A stretch of DNA of 64,000 bases, taken from assembly GCA_030544215.1 (NCBI GenBank), contig JARZZO010000001.1, positions 66,614,456-66,678,455 of the forward strand, read 5' to 3'. The notes below the pieces were generated by a model. The model saw only the letters and a list, made by a program, of their open reading frames with translations, did no database searches and was not told the DNA's origin. This document shows, one piece after another, positions 37,763 through 48,259 of the stretch (its first letter is position 1; each line of letters starts with the position of its first letter). This DNA comes from Zantedeschia hybrid cultivar (lineage: Eukaryota; Streptophyta; Magnoliopsida; Alismatales; Araceae). The position numbers were made by a program, and so were the translations under genes.

Positions 37763-40700
37763 ACAAAGGGGGAAAAAATGTAGGATATGGTTGGGACAAC
37801 ACTTGCTTCAATTGGATGTAGGGAAGAAAGGTAGGAACAAGTAGTATCTATATCCTTTTCGTCATTGTAGCGCATCCATAATATCACGCTTATGTATCCT
37901 CACCCGTACCCATATCGTAAGGAATTATCAGATTCACAAGGTTAAAGATTAAGCTATTTAGTAGCACAACGGTAGAACAGCATGTTTTTTGTCTTACACT
38001 TGCTAGAAAATTCTAATCAACCAAATTGAACTTGAGAACATATAACAAGCACACACATAACATGGATAAGCTTTCTATCAAACAAATATGCAAACAGTTC
38101 TAATTCCCAAATACATAACACACACTTGAAAAAAGGGGGGAAAAGGAAAATCAATCATACAAATGTGCATAACCAAGGTTCAATCCAGATAGTATATACT
38201 ATATGTGAAGATCCATGAGATAAGGGGGAGAATTGACCCCATGAATTTGATTACACCTTCTAACCGGCACCAGATTTGGATGGCGATGCATGCACCCAAA
38301 CCATCAAGCCTATTGTTCCTTAACATCAATTAGGGATGCTCCGAAGTCTTTACATTTAGTATTCATTTCTAGATATTTCTTTCTTAGTCTTTCAACACAT
38401 CCATCTCAACACCCTCATTGTTGTTACACTTTTTATGTATGTATTCTTAGCTCAATGCCCAACACCCAATCCCATAGATAATAGCAGGTCTTACAATGAT
38501 ACTATAAAGTTTTCCTTTAACCTTAATAGTACACGACAATCATAAAGTCTTCAGATGCACTTCTCCATTTTAACAATTTGCCTTAGCTGTATGTGAAACA
38601 TCTTCCTAAAGTTCCCCATTCTTATAAATAATAAACCTAAATATCAATAATACTATGTCTAGGAATAACTTGTCCATATAATTTGTCCATCAATCATCCC
38701 CAAATCATCTTGTTCTACTTTTATCTACAGACATTACATTTAATGTATTCTAACTTAGTTTGACTACTAAAACATTTTGATTCTAAGGCATCTCTCCATT
38801 GTTCTAATTTAGTCACACCATTTGTACTCTGAATCTGATCAATTACAAACAACATGCACCACTTCATATACAGCCAAGATAAAGAGGCATCGACTCTATG
38901 TAGATTCCTGATGTAATCTTATAGTGATAGAAAATTCACACATCTCTCAATGATAGTTCTCACATTAGTAAGTGCCTTCATATACATAAATACATATCCT
39001 TAGCCACATCAATGTATCCTTCAGAGACCCCTTTCTCTTCCAATGTTCACCAAATCAACTCTGTAGGTACTGAATCATAAAACGGTCCTTGGGCAACACA
39101 CAGTCACCTCACAAGTTCAAATTCCATGTAACCACATCACTGAACGTATGATGATGAGCAAAATACTAGCAGTAAACATGTCACAGAAGAGAGCTCAACA
39201 CCAAATGTTGAAACTTGCAAGGGCATGACCATGGCAAAAGAGCACCCCAGGGAAACATTCATATAATCAATGATGACTAACACATCTTACTTCTTTACAG
39301 TTAACAAGTTTATCTGATAATTTCCACTCCACTGAGCAACTTATTCAGCTCTGCAGCCAAATCTTTCCCACTTGACAAAGCTGACTCTTTGGACACAAAT
39401 GCCTCCAAACAGTGGAATCAAGCATTTTTGAAGCCCTTGTGTGCTGGCCAAATGTTCCTTCAAAACAGCCCAAATCCTTCCACTTCTCAATGGTGTTCTC
39501 AACGTGCGTATTTATGAAAATAGCTTACACATTCTTAGAGGTACCATGCTGCCTCCTATAAGCAACATCCATCAGCTTAGTGGCTAAGATTAGACAGAAC
39601 GTATTGCCAGTCTCCAGCCACCCTTGTGCCAATAAAACTGAATTCCTGCCTATCAAGCTTCTTATGCCAACGGCCTCAGTTGGTAATTCAGTATTTAGCT
39701 CTTTTTTTTTCCATTATGGAACATTTTTACACCTCTCTATTTGTCTAGTTTTTTTCCTACTCTGAAAAACCTTTGAGATTGCTTCAACACGGTTTAGGCA
39801 TTGGCCATCTGGCATTTGACTTAGTAAAGAATCTCCTATAATAAGATTTTACCCCAGTGAAGCTAGTACTGACTTCAGCAGACTCGGGGGATAAACCAGG
39901 TAGACAAATCCTGAAAGCCACCATGAGGCAAATAAGACCCAGATTTCAGCAAACATAGATCCCAGAAGTTGTTCAAACCTTACATCCGACACCGAGGTTG
40001 ACAATGAAAGAAGACTTACGGAGAAAGCCATTGAACAATCAAAGAAATGATTCTCCTGCCTGCACATTGTATTTATCAACCTGAAGAAGTTTGGATACCT
40101 CATTGAAAAAATGACTATCAATGTATGGGACAAAAAAATGATAAAAACAATGATATTTGAAGCTCACAATTCAGTAAACATAAAGAGCTTAAAGTTGCCA
40201 AGATACTTAAGAAAAGTTCAAGTATTTCATAGAAATCCACATCACACCCTATGACGGCTAAATCTCCCCTGAAAGCGAGTCAAATTTAAGAAGATAAACT
40301 CTGCAAGTTTTAATAACAAAAACTGGACAACAGAGGAAGGTGCCTGATTCGGCGGAACCCTTAAAAGAGAAATATTGCATAGTTTTCAGCCCAATTTTTC
40401 CCCATCATCAAGGAACATATCAGCACGCACCCCTCTACTGACATTGAGCCACCACATCATCAATACAGAGACATGTAAACCCAAGACCAACTAAACCGTT
40501 GCAGACCCAGTCACATGGAAGACAACTTCGTTCGTGAGAATCATAACATCCTCAACAAATCTAATGGCTCTAATCAAACAAGATTCTTATTCAAAGTTCA
40601 AACAGCTGAACTCCAGCAACAAAAGGGGATCCCAAAATGCACACAGTCCCAGCCCCAGTTTCTCATCAGTTCACTCACATAGAACAGCATAAAAACACAC

Positions 40701-41108
40701 ACAAGATTTGATTGCCTCATGGATCCAATGCATCCGAACCCATTCACCAAGAAAGAACTAAACTTTCCCACGGGAAAAGATCGGCCAAGCAACTAAAACA
40801 ACATTTAACTACCTCTCGGATCCAATCCGTCCAAAGATTCCAAACCCGCTCGGCAAAGAACCAAACTTTCCCACCTGGTGGATCGGCGGGTACATGGAGT
40901 TGGTGCAGACGGGGCACTCCAGCAGCTCGTGGACGCTGGTGGCGGGGGAGATCACCATCGGCGCGGGCACCCCGCCCCCAATGCCGGCATTGCCGCCGCC
41001 GTTGCCGCTCCCCAAATGGGGCGGCTTGGTGAAGGCGTGGTGAAGGTGGGCCTCGTCCTCGTCCATGCCGTCGGACGAAGACACGCACTCGAGGCTATCC
41101 AACTCCAT
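27634..41108 (-). CDS. SINAT: SINA/SINAT-type RING E3 ubiquitin ligase, three exons
   Basis: Exons 41108-40875, 29402-29016 and 27996-27634 (phase 0 junctions, GT-AG) encode 327 residues, the normal family size. Order: an acidic N-terminal tail, the C3HC4 RING from about 65 to 100 (CPVCTNSMYPPIHQ in exon 1, then CHNGHTLCSTCKSRVHNRCP with C97-x2-C100 in exon 2), the SIAH zinc-finger region (YYSLGCPEIFPYYSKLKHEA; CPYAGSECSTVGDIPFLVAH), and the C-terminal TRAF-like substrate-binding sheet (FEAFQLGMAPVYMAFLRFMG ... YGRKLIWEGTPRSIRDSHRK). The enzyme works with an E2 to ubiquitinate partners bound by the TRAF-like domain. Plant members act in autophagy and hormone signalling. All RING ligands are present. 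Intron 1 is 11,472 bp (29403-40874), is full of retroelements, and cuts the RING between ligand pairs. Intron 2 is 27997-29015. The paralogue number cannot be set. Confidence 0.95.
28391..28530. repeat. Imperfect tandem repeat, about 3 copies
   Basis: The phrase tgttggatttgtaggttcat then cacaatagac recurs three times with spacers containing aaaatagagtaaattc. It lies in SINAT intron 2. Confidence 0.7.
28577..28615. repeat. (TA)n microsatellite in SINAT intron 2
   Basis: About 18 uninterrupted AT/TA units. Confidence 0.95.
29726..30388 (+). pseudogene. LINE ORF1-like remnant
   Basis: Open frame of 220 codons. CSSCGGLGHGWW (about residues 33-44) looks like a ruined CCHC knuckle. The second half (VLSLVRTRLAVDRWVVRRVS ... 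VVIKISAWDFNTAAYPNARV) has the beta-rich layout of the RNA-binding core in plant LINE ORF1 proteins. It ends at 30388 and the frame breaks up before the endonuclease, so ORF1 is split. Confidence 0.5.
31642..34141 (+). pseudogene. LINE ORF2 pseudogene (endonuclease-reverse transcriptase)
   Basis: Pieces in different frames are 31642-31869 (endonuclease start), 31967-32272 (endonuclease C-terminal half), 32888-33070 and 33000-33380 (RT fingers), and 33491-34141 (RT palm and thumb with YVDD and YLGLPLS). Original function: nick target DNA and copy the element RNA. Multiple frameshifts make it inactive. Confidence 0.8.
35505..35580. repeat. (TA)n microsatellite, about 76 bp
   Basis: About 38 uninterrupted TA units in SINAT intron 1, at the 3' side of the decayed LINE. 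The ORFs with long IY runs across it are artefacts of the repeat. Confidence 0.97.
35795..36415 (+). mobile_element. RTE-type LINE 3' fragment with (ATG)n tail
   Basis: The translation shows the RTE C-terminal order across several frames: ENGELHEDIIHRLKAGWL, then KLNGKFYRTAMRPIILHGT, then a stretch like MRMLRWM (damaged), then GKRTQGWPKTRWSNIVRN, and AFDRLKQWDKIHIAYPKLW before the stop. A (ATG/GAT)n tail at 36372-36400 follows, as in the reverse copy at 5198. 5'-truncated and dead. It is sense relative to the window and antisense to SINAT. Confidence 0.78.
37037..37552 (+). mobile_element. 5'-truncated L1-type LINE insertion with target-site duplication
   Basis: The direct repeat AACTGACCC at 37037-37045 and 37544-37552 brackets a 498-bp insert. 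It begins inside the RT zinc-binding tail (CGEEDE / DHLFVRCAFAREVW in translation), continues through NKRIFRREGTNLHRVVDFIS, and ends in a 3'UTR with an A12-13 tail at 37533-37545. The tail resembles the 3' part of the LINE at 29690-35260 (both contain atttttaggagggaggg-like sequence), so they are relatives. This is the hallmark of abortive target-primed reverse transcription. Confidence 0.82.
37730..37766. repeat. C-run plus (CA)n microsatellite
   Basis: A C run of about 17 passes directly into about 9 CA units. Non-coding, SINAT intron 1. Confidence 0.9.
38225..39080 (-). mobile_element. RTE-type LINE fragment, decayed
   Basis: It shares ordered blocks with the copy at 5198-6530 in the same (minus) orientation: gatttgattacaccttctaa then ccggcacc; the catcatttgtactctgaatc region; and atgtatccttcagagacccc, equivalent to the segment encoding W.LKKKGLS. 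No frame stays open. It lies in SINAT intron 1. Confidence 0.65.
39085..40870. other. Remainder of SINAT intron 1, no gene seen
   Basis: A 94-codon minus frame at 39849-40133 is hydrophobic with no recognisable motif and no supporting splice context. I treat it as chance. No repeat termini found. Confidence 0.4.
40875..41108 (-). CDS. SINAT: SINAT exon 1 (N-terminal tail and first RING ligand pair)
   Basis: 78 codons from MELDSLECVSSSDGMDEDEA to NSMYPPIHQ, ending exactly at a CAG|GTGGGA donor. It is far from exon 2 and could be missed or taken for a separate gene. The Gly/Asn-rich stretch at residues 33-47 is typical of the variable N-terminus. The GC-rich opposite-strand frames here are shadows. 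Confidence 0.95.
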
Positions 41109-41260
41109 TCATGTAAGGAGATAGAGAGAGACAGAAAGAAAGAGCTAGAGAGAGACAGACAGAGAGAAAGAGCTAGAGAGAGAGAGAAGACCCACCCCTC
41201 CCCTACCCACCACCCCTCTGTCTCGTCTGAGGAGAATGGGAGAGCACGGCGGAGGGGAGC
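41109..41260 (-). promoter_or_regulatory. SINAT 5'UTR with CT/GA-rich tract
   Basis: The sequence just upstream of the ATG (plus strand 41119-41190, gagaga/gacaga units) is a long CT-rich tract on the coding strand. CT-rich leaders close to the start codon are common in plant mRNAs. No TATA box could be placed with confidence. Confidence 0.5.
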
Positions 41261-41499
41261 GGAGAAGGCTGCCGCCGGGGGGTGGGGGGAGGGAAGGGGA
41301 GGTGCTTTGCTTGTGTCTTTGCTTGTGGACGCGTTGTTGTTGTTGGGGATCAGAACCTCTCTATCCGCATAAAAATGACAACTTTGGGGGGAGGGGGGGA
41401 CCCTGACAGAGGAAGAGGAGGAGGAGGGATTGGAATAGAGAAAAAACGCAAAAATTGTGAAGAAGGGTGGTCTTCTTCCGACAAAAAGATTCCGAATTC

Positions 41500-44400
41500 G
41501 AATGTCTGACCAATGACCACATATTAATAGTTTTATGTTGAGAGGTCGAAAAATGGTGCGGAGTAGTAGATTATTTTGTAAAATAAATTTTATATCTGCT
41601 AATTATTTGTATGTATCTAAATTATGTTTTCATATCTATACAAGAACAATTTTTAACATATTGTTAGATGGTTAACAGTCAAAATGAGGAGTTGTGAAAG
41701 TCAAATTTGAAGTACGAATGTACTATAAATTGTCCATGTAAAATAAAATATAAACATGAAAAATAAGTATTCCTTAGAAGAAATAAATTATTCGAATCGA
41801 AGTTCTCTAATCAATAATATGGCATGTAGAATAATAGTACAACTAATCAAACTAAAATAAATCTCTCACTTCAAGTCCACAATACTCTTAAAAATATAAA
41901 TAAAAGAAAAAAATGATAAGATGTATAATAATATTAAAACATAATAATATAAATTCACAAATAATAACGAAGAGCAATTTCGAAAACAAGACTATCTATT
42001 TCCATCTCCATTAAAAAAATATGTTTAAAAATTATATTTGTTTCGTATTTGTTAATTAATCGGGAAAAAAAGATTAGCTGCAAATTGTCCATTAGACTAA
42101 TGGACAGTACGGATAATCGGAGCATCAGCTGCCATTGACATCTCTGACTGCCATATGTACAGAGGACTCATACATTAATCCTTGTAAATTCATGAAACAA
42201 ATCTTTCTTCTTGTACAACCTAGATGAGACTTGAATCTATAACTTTTTTTATGAAAAAAAAAATCATTGAATCATATCCTCGACAAAACTTCTGTAATTC
42301 AAAAGTACTATTTAATTTCACAATAATATTTAAGATAAGCAGACTATCGAATTTAGAGAGTATCCTCATCTTAAAAGTATGGTATATGTTGCTTATAAGT
42401 TATTTGTCATTCTTGTCCCACAGTTCTCCTTAAAAATATTTTAAAATATTTAAAGATTTTTAAAATTTCTTATATACTTTATTAAATAGAATCTTTTAAT
42501 AACTAGATTGGATGTCTCTAAAAGAATGCGACACACCACACTTTAGAAGTGTGATTTATTATCATATATCGTAGCCTTATATCATCAACTTTATTTTAAA
42601 ATAATGTTTGCATCTTCTTGTCTTTATTACTTTCTTCTATTTGTTCACCACCAAAAGCATCAATGAAGTGTAAATAATAATTTTGCATGCAATCATCTAT
42701 TATAATTGAAAAGACTAAATTCTCTCTCTCCCTCCCTCTCTCCTTTTCTCTCTCTATTATCTATTTATATCTATCTATGATGCAATGCACGAAAGCAACA
42801 GCTCAAATCGGATAGCTGCAACAATAAATATATTTTTTTGTTTCATTTGTTTAATTTAAGAGAGGAGGTAATTAAGAGAGTCATCAATACCATTCAATCT
42901 CTAATTGTACGGTTAAAAAATGAAAAAAAAAAGAGAGAGTCAATTTTACTTTATTTTAAAATTTTAACTGTCTGATCAACAATCTGACAACATGCAGTGG
43001 TGGATCCAGCCTTATCTAATGGGGTCACAGGACCTGTGCCCACCGGATTTTGTCAAATCTATTGGTCCAATCTAAAGTAATATAGTCTGGGACCCTATTG
43101 ACCCAGCCCAGAACCCTACTAGCCTAATACAGGACCCCATATAACCTAGCGCAAGACCCCACTGACCCAGCCATGTTTATGACATAATGTCCAAGTGACC
43201 TCACGGGACAAAATTTATGCGTCCGTCATGGATGACTCTTTTAAGATTGTCTCTTCTTCTTGAGTGTTTTTAAAAAATAGAAAATATATTATCTATACAT
43301 ATTCAGGACAGAGGCAGAGGAATCAGAGATGGAGAAGAAGAAGGTCATTCTCTTAACCAATGACGAGGATGGTTTCACAACCTTTGATAGTCAAGATCGC
43401 GTCAACCTTTCATCTGATTAATTGACAGGTGTTAGAATGGATATTGTTTGTGTAGTATTAATTTCTAACAACAGAAAGAGAGAGGGGAAAATATTTTATT
43501 GAAGTATTTTATCAAAGTTTAAATTGTAGTTTGAGTTTACCGACTTAAATCAAAAGGTGGACAAGACAGTAGTGGCATTTTTTGAAGTAGTTCATGCAGC
43601 AAGTTATATAAATGAATTATATTTGGCAATCAAAAAATTCATAATTAAGTTTATAACAATGGTATACATTAAAAAACATTAAGAATAGATGTTTCTAGAT
43701 ATTAAAGGCCATTCCACTTACGAAATAATGATCATAATAGATAGTTAAGAATAAATCTTACCTACGAACAAGGTTCTAAGTACGAGTTGGTATCGATCCA
43801 ACTGGGTCCAACTCACATGAGTTGCACAATTTAGGCTAGGCTTCTTTTTTTTTAATTCTTTATTTTTTATAAATAATTAAAACATAAACAACTTTTTAAC
43901 TCATTACTTTTGTTAACGGCAATGAATTTTAACCATGTTTAAAAGAAATATATTTTATTAATCTATATAAAAATATAAGTTCACTTACAAAATGAGAAAA
44001 TTTTAATATAAAATAATTTAAATTATATGTCGTATTGATTCTAATTATAATGGATTGAGCCAGATCACAACAGCTTATACTAGATCATAGCAAAATGAGA
44101 CCAACTCAAGCGACATGGCACGAGATGGTTTGAGTCGCCTAAAATCTCATCCAGTCAACAACAACTCGACAGGTCACCAATGAATTAGACTTATCTAAAT
44201 ATGAGTTGGCTGTATGAGTCAGTATGATCTACGCTGATATGGTGAACTATGTTTACAAATAAAATTTATATCGATATATCCATTTTTTACTATGAAAATT
44301 CCAGATGAAAGGTTACCACTCCTTTTTTAAAAAAAATTTAAACAAGTATTTTAATTGGTCTAATCTTATCCAAGTGGAGAAAGTTCAAATAGAAATGGAT

Positions 44401-44826
44401 ATTTTCATCTCAGCAGAATTTTGAATTTAGAACTATCACTGGAGAAGTAATTCCGTAAATTATATAACTTTTTTAAAGGGACAAATGTATCTAACAATTC
44501 TCAAATATGTGTCCTTTCGGTCCGGTAAAGTTAAAGGATATTAATAGAATAGATTCATGTTCAATTGGTGAAAGGTGATTATTGATTAGGGAGTCTTTTT
44601 TTAGAAGATAAACTGGAAAAATAAAAACTCATTCTATATTGTCATGTAGGGATGTGTTAAAAAGTTAGGATATATAGCAACATGGTGGGACGATTTCTGA
44701 ATTTTACATTTATGAACTCTATCTACTTTATATGTTGCTTGGTGCATTTTTGACCTTTAAGACTAGATTTTAAATGAGTAATTTTACTGTATCAACTCAC
44801 CTTCATTGGACACATTTATAGATTTT
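41500..44826. other. AT-rich gene desert with faint repeat traces
   Basis: No coding frame is supported. Near 42995-43235 a segment starts cagtggtggatccagcc and ends gcgtccgtcatggatgactc. The end resembles 23371-23410 (gggtgactccactgg ... gcgtctgccactgg), suggesting an old DNA-transposon-like repeat. A CT-rich tract lies at 42720-42770. Confidence 0.35.
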
Positions 44827-44831
44827 TATAC

Positions 44832-45225
44832 TATTAGTTGAGAAGGAGTCCCAATCCACATCCAAATTATCAGTGGATAGACTTTCTTAAGACCCTTTTC
44901 TAGTGAGAGGATAAATACAAGGAATTGCGGGGTCTATAGGAGACTCACATATATAAAAGAAGAGGTTGTGGGGATAGACATACGTTCATGACATTCTTTC
45001 CTCTCTCAATCCCTCTCTCACAACCAAGATCCTCCATCCTCTCTCTCTCTTTCTCTCTCCTTAGGAAATCACCGCGACCTCAAGATCTTATCGCATGGAA
45101 AATAGTAAGCGACTCTGATAGCCATCCACGACGAGGAAGACGATCCCACTACTCATTCTTGTGGGAATTCTACGTACGCAATAAGGTATGGAATTTGTTC
45201 CCTTGTTGATTGTTCGATACCAACA
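44832..45225 (+). mobile_element. Solo LTR (Copia-like) flanked by TATAC target-site duplication
   Basis: The 5-bp repeat TATAC is at 44827-44831 and 45226-45230. The bracketed 394 bp begins TATTAGTTGAGAAGGAGTCC (a TG to TA change at the expected TGTTAG terminus) and ends ATACCAACA, the inverted partner. Inside are aagaaga-type U3 sequence, a TATA box (catatataaaaga near 44950), and a CT-rich leader. No internal retrotransposon sequence or primer-binding site adjoins it, so it is a recombination product. Confidence 0.72.
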
Positions 45226-45271
45226 TATACAAATGATATAGCTGAATAGATCTTGAGAAATCGGAACAGGC

Positions 45272-45485
45272 AAGTCGTACACAGTGGCGTAATGGGCTCA
45301 TCCTCCTCGCCTTCATGGGGGAGGCTCCAAGTTCGACCCCGTGTGAGGTCACGGGTGCCTCGTTTCCCTTATGCTCATTCCGGCAATTTGGCGAGATTTG
45401 AATCCAGTCCCTCATTCCCTCGGTAGAAATTCATCTTCCTAATTACCACTAGGCTATCTATTCAAAAAACAATTAAAAAAAAAAA
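45272..45485 (+). mobile_element. tRNA-derived SINE with imperfect target-site duplication
   Basis: A-box-like cagtggcgtaatgggctcat and B-box-like caagttcgaccccgtgtg lie about 45 bp apart at the 5' end. The 3' end is an A-rich tail (45462-45487). The flanks AATCGGAACAGGC (45259-45271) and AATCAAAACAGGC (45486-45498) agree at 11 of 13, differing by two G-to-A changes. It is not a functional tRNA: the acceptor stem does not pair. Confidence 0.68.
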
Positions 45486-45509
45486 AATCAAAACAGGCGA
45501 TGGTGAGTG

Positions 45510-47142
45510 ATGATTATTGAGAGTATATTTTGTTCTATGGAAAAAAGAGGTAACCATGATAGAGTTTTATTTGCTTTACTGGTTTCTGTTAGTTTTAGGT
45601 GGCCTACAAGTCAATCTGACTATGTAAATCTCGTTCATTTATTAATAAAATGGCATAATATTCATTATGTGTAAATCGCATTAATTATCGTTTCATAATG
45701 AAGTCCGTGAATATGTGCTATGGTGATCAGATTATGATGAGATCATACTAATGAGACTAATCACTTAAACACACATATTCTTAATCGTTCATAGTCGGAG
45801 GATATCCGAGAAGGACATCAGATATCTGGTTAGACTAGTACATATTACTCCTGCTCATATGATGAGGGTGGCTGGTCTCATAAGTCACTTGTGTGGAGAC
45901 ACTAAGGCGAATCTGTAGGTACTCATTGGAGAATGAGTTCACTGAACTAATCCGACTGAATCGTTGGATGGTATTGTACCTCACTGTCAACCAGCTTGAT
46001 TCTATTGTCGCAGTTGCGTGGATGGTCCTCGGACCTGAGACACCAAGGACACCTTGTCGGTGGACTTCTGTACTTTAACCTTGGTTTACGAATCTCTAGC
46101 CACGGGATTCTAATACGCCAAGGATTGGGTACAGCGGAATACCGTCGAAGGGAATTGTGTGTCAATAAGGAATCATTCGCTCTCGGTACTTAGAGAGAGA
46201 ATGCTCTACGAAGGATGTGCGAAAGTCCCTGGCCAGGGCGGACGATAATATCGGGAAAGAAGTTTTCCGATATTCATCAGCGGCATCCAATCCAAGTGAG
46301 TCGACCGGCTAGGGTTTGACAGCTCGCCATACCCTGAGTTGACTCGAGAGTATTGTACGAATGAAGGATTATATCCACGCGGTAACTGTCGGCGGAAAGG
46401 TTCCAAGAATGGGTTACTTAACCCCAATACCTTCCGGGTTCACGCGGTGTTGCTTTGCACCCAACGTGATCGGAGAGCCGGTCGAATTCGATGTGCGACA
46501 TCAATTCGATTGATTAATTAATTAATAAAGGGTTATTAATTGATTAATAAAGCCAGTGAGGAATCACTGGGTTTGTTGGGCCATTAACTGGACTGGTACT
46601 TAGGCCTAGAGGGTCACACGCAAATGATTATCAAGGCGATGGATAAATAAGTGGGTTTTATATAAACCGGGGGTTTTTATGAAAAACTGCGCGGTTAGTA
46701 TAAAACATAGCGAACGGGCTGAGCAGGCAAAGCTGCTGCTAAGCCTAGCCACCCCTCCTCAGTTTCTCTCTCTCTCTCTGGTGTCCAGACAGATCCAGAT
46801 CTGCTCCGCCACTTCTCCGAATCCCGTTCGACGGGAAATCGTCCGCGCGTTGCGGCGATCATTGCGGCGATCGGCGGAGGTTTCGTGGGCTGCGAAGAAC
46901 GACGAACGCGAGGATATCCGTCGCAGGGAGGATCGCGTGGACTTCGCTAGAGGCCGGGCGCTTGCGCGGCTTGCGGTGTCACACCGACGGAACCGAACGG
47001 CTGCAGATTCGAATCCGCACACGGTGAGAACTTCGATTATCCGATAATCGATTTTAGTTTTTCGAAACGGGAAAACGGATCGCCGTTTTAATTTTATTTT
47101 CCGCTGCGTTAGCGATCCGGAGAAATCCGAGAAATCCCAACA
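45510..47142 (+). mobile_element. Large solo LTR, probably Copia-type
   Basis: A non-coding block of about 1.6 kb is much more GC-balanced than its flanks. It contains a TATA box (ttttatataaaccggg near 46656), a leader with a (CT)n run at 46764-46780, and a GC-rich downstream part. It ends ...aaatcccaaca at 47142, the expected inverted LTR end. I did not find the TG start or a target duplication, so the left edge is approximate. Phrases such as ctcataagtcacttgtgtgg then agacactaag seem familiar from plant Copia LTRs. The 122-codon frame at 46679 is leader, not a gene. Confidence 0.55.
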
Positions 47143-47320
47143 TTTTCCAATGCAACCAAAATGAAAAAAATGAATTTCCTTAGGTCGTCCTAAACATGCC
47201 TCACATGTCTGTATAATTTGATCTTCGATCGGACGACCCAAAAAATCTAAAAAGTAAAAAACGAACCCCATCAAATTGAGCCAATAAATTATCATGAACC
47301 ATATTTAATTTTAGATCTCT
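47143..47320. repeat. MITE-like element, core atcttcgatcgg, copy 3 (partial)
   Basis: The interior matches copies 1 and 2: a stretch like gtctgtataatttgatcttc then gatcgga, followed by aaaaaacgaacccc. It abuts the end of the large LTR exactly, so the LTR may have inserted into or beside it. Confidence 0.5.
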
Positions 47321-47417
47321 GATGGTTTATTAGGCATCACTCTATTAGTTCAACTAATAACAAGCGGCCATTGTAATTCCTACATGACATATTCGTACAT
47401 TCAAGAGAGAATTTTGA

Positions 47418-47541
47418 TGTCCCTCGCTCTGTAGCGGAGTGGACATCCCCAACCTCCCCAGTTGGAGAGGTCGGGAGTTTGATCCTTTGATGGTTTTTAG
47501 AGGTCCTGTACCACTGTGCTACTAGCCAAAAAAAAAAAAAA
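47418..47541 (+). mobile_element. Short tRNA-derived SINE with 10-bp target-site duplication
   Basis: AGAATTTTGA occurs at 47408-47417 and 47542-47551. The 124-bp insert has an A box (tgtagcggagtggaca), a B box (gtcgggagtttgatcctttg) and an A14-15 tail. The head pairs poorly as a tRNA. Plus orientation. Confidence 0.75.
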
Positions 47542-47542
47542 A

Positions 47543-47920
47543 GAATTTTGACAATCGTTTATGGGAATTGGGAACACATCAAGTATAGAATGTACTCTTT
47601 CTTAAAATTTTGAAATATAGTTCCTCTGATACCAAAAAATGGCAAATGTTAATCTATAGTGTTACATCATAGATAGAACATGATGATATGATTTAACATT
47701 TAGCTTTAACTTTAGTGTTACCCAAAAAAAAAAAGAGAATTTTGACAATCGTTTATAGGAATTGGGAACACATCAAGTATAGAATGTACTCTTTCTTAAA
47801 ATTTTGAAATATAGTTCCTTTGATACTTAAAAATGGCAAATGTTAATCTATGGTGTTACATCATAGATAGAACATGATGATATGATTTAGCATTTAGCTT
47901 TGACTTTAGTGTTAATAATT
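47543..47920. repeat. 194-bp tandem duplication next to the SINE tail
   Basis: The block gaattttgacaatcgtttat... starting at 47543 is repeated from 47737 with few changes. The second copy is preceded by cccaaaaaaaaaaaga, so the duplicated unit includes the SINE poly(A) tail. The duplication therefore postdates the SINE insertion. Confidence 0.88.
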
Positions 47921-48259
47921 CATGAGATAATTACATATATAATCTTTTAAAAAATAAAATTACCTTTTGTCTATCTTATTGCTGCATTATTTTTTATAAC
48001 CTTGTTTCATGTCAATTGTTACAAAAATGTCTCTATGTTGCCATCTGTTAGCATTCCCTAGATATCTCTTATTAACCATGGTTAAACTTTAACCAAAGTT
48101 GAAAAGGTCTAAAATAATATTATTCTTTCCTCAACTCTTTTTCTCTCTTTCCATCTATCGTGGCTCTCTCTCTCTTTGGCATAATGTGCTAATCAAAAGA
48201 ACACCTTTTTTGTAGGGATATTTGTCTAAACATTCTATTTAAGATATAATTAAAAATAA

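Noticed and set aside
40878..41372. Plus-strand 164-codon frame over SINAT exon 1
   Set aside because: Shadow of the GC-rich exon and the GA-rich leader.
45275..45345. Possible tRNA gene
   Set aside because: Promoter boxes are present but stems do not pair, and an A-tail and target duplication mark it as a SINE.
46679..47295. Arginine-rich 122-codon frame and its antisense partner
   Set aside because: It lies in the GC-rich leader part of an LTR-like block. No motif, and both strands are open.
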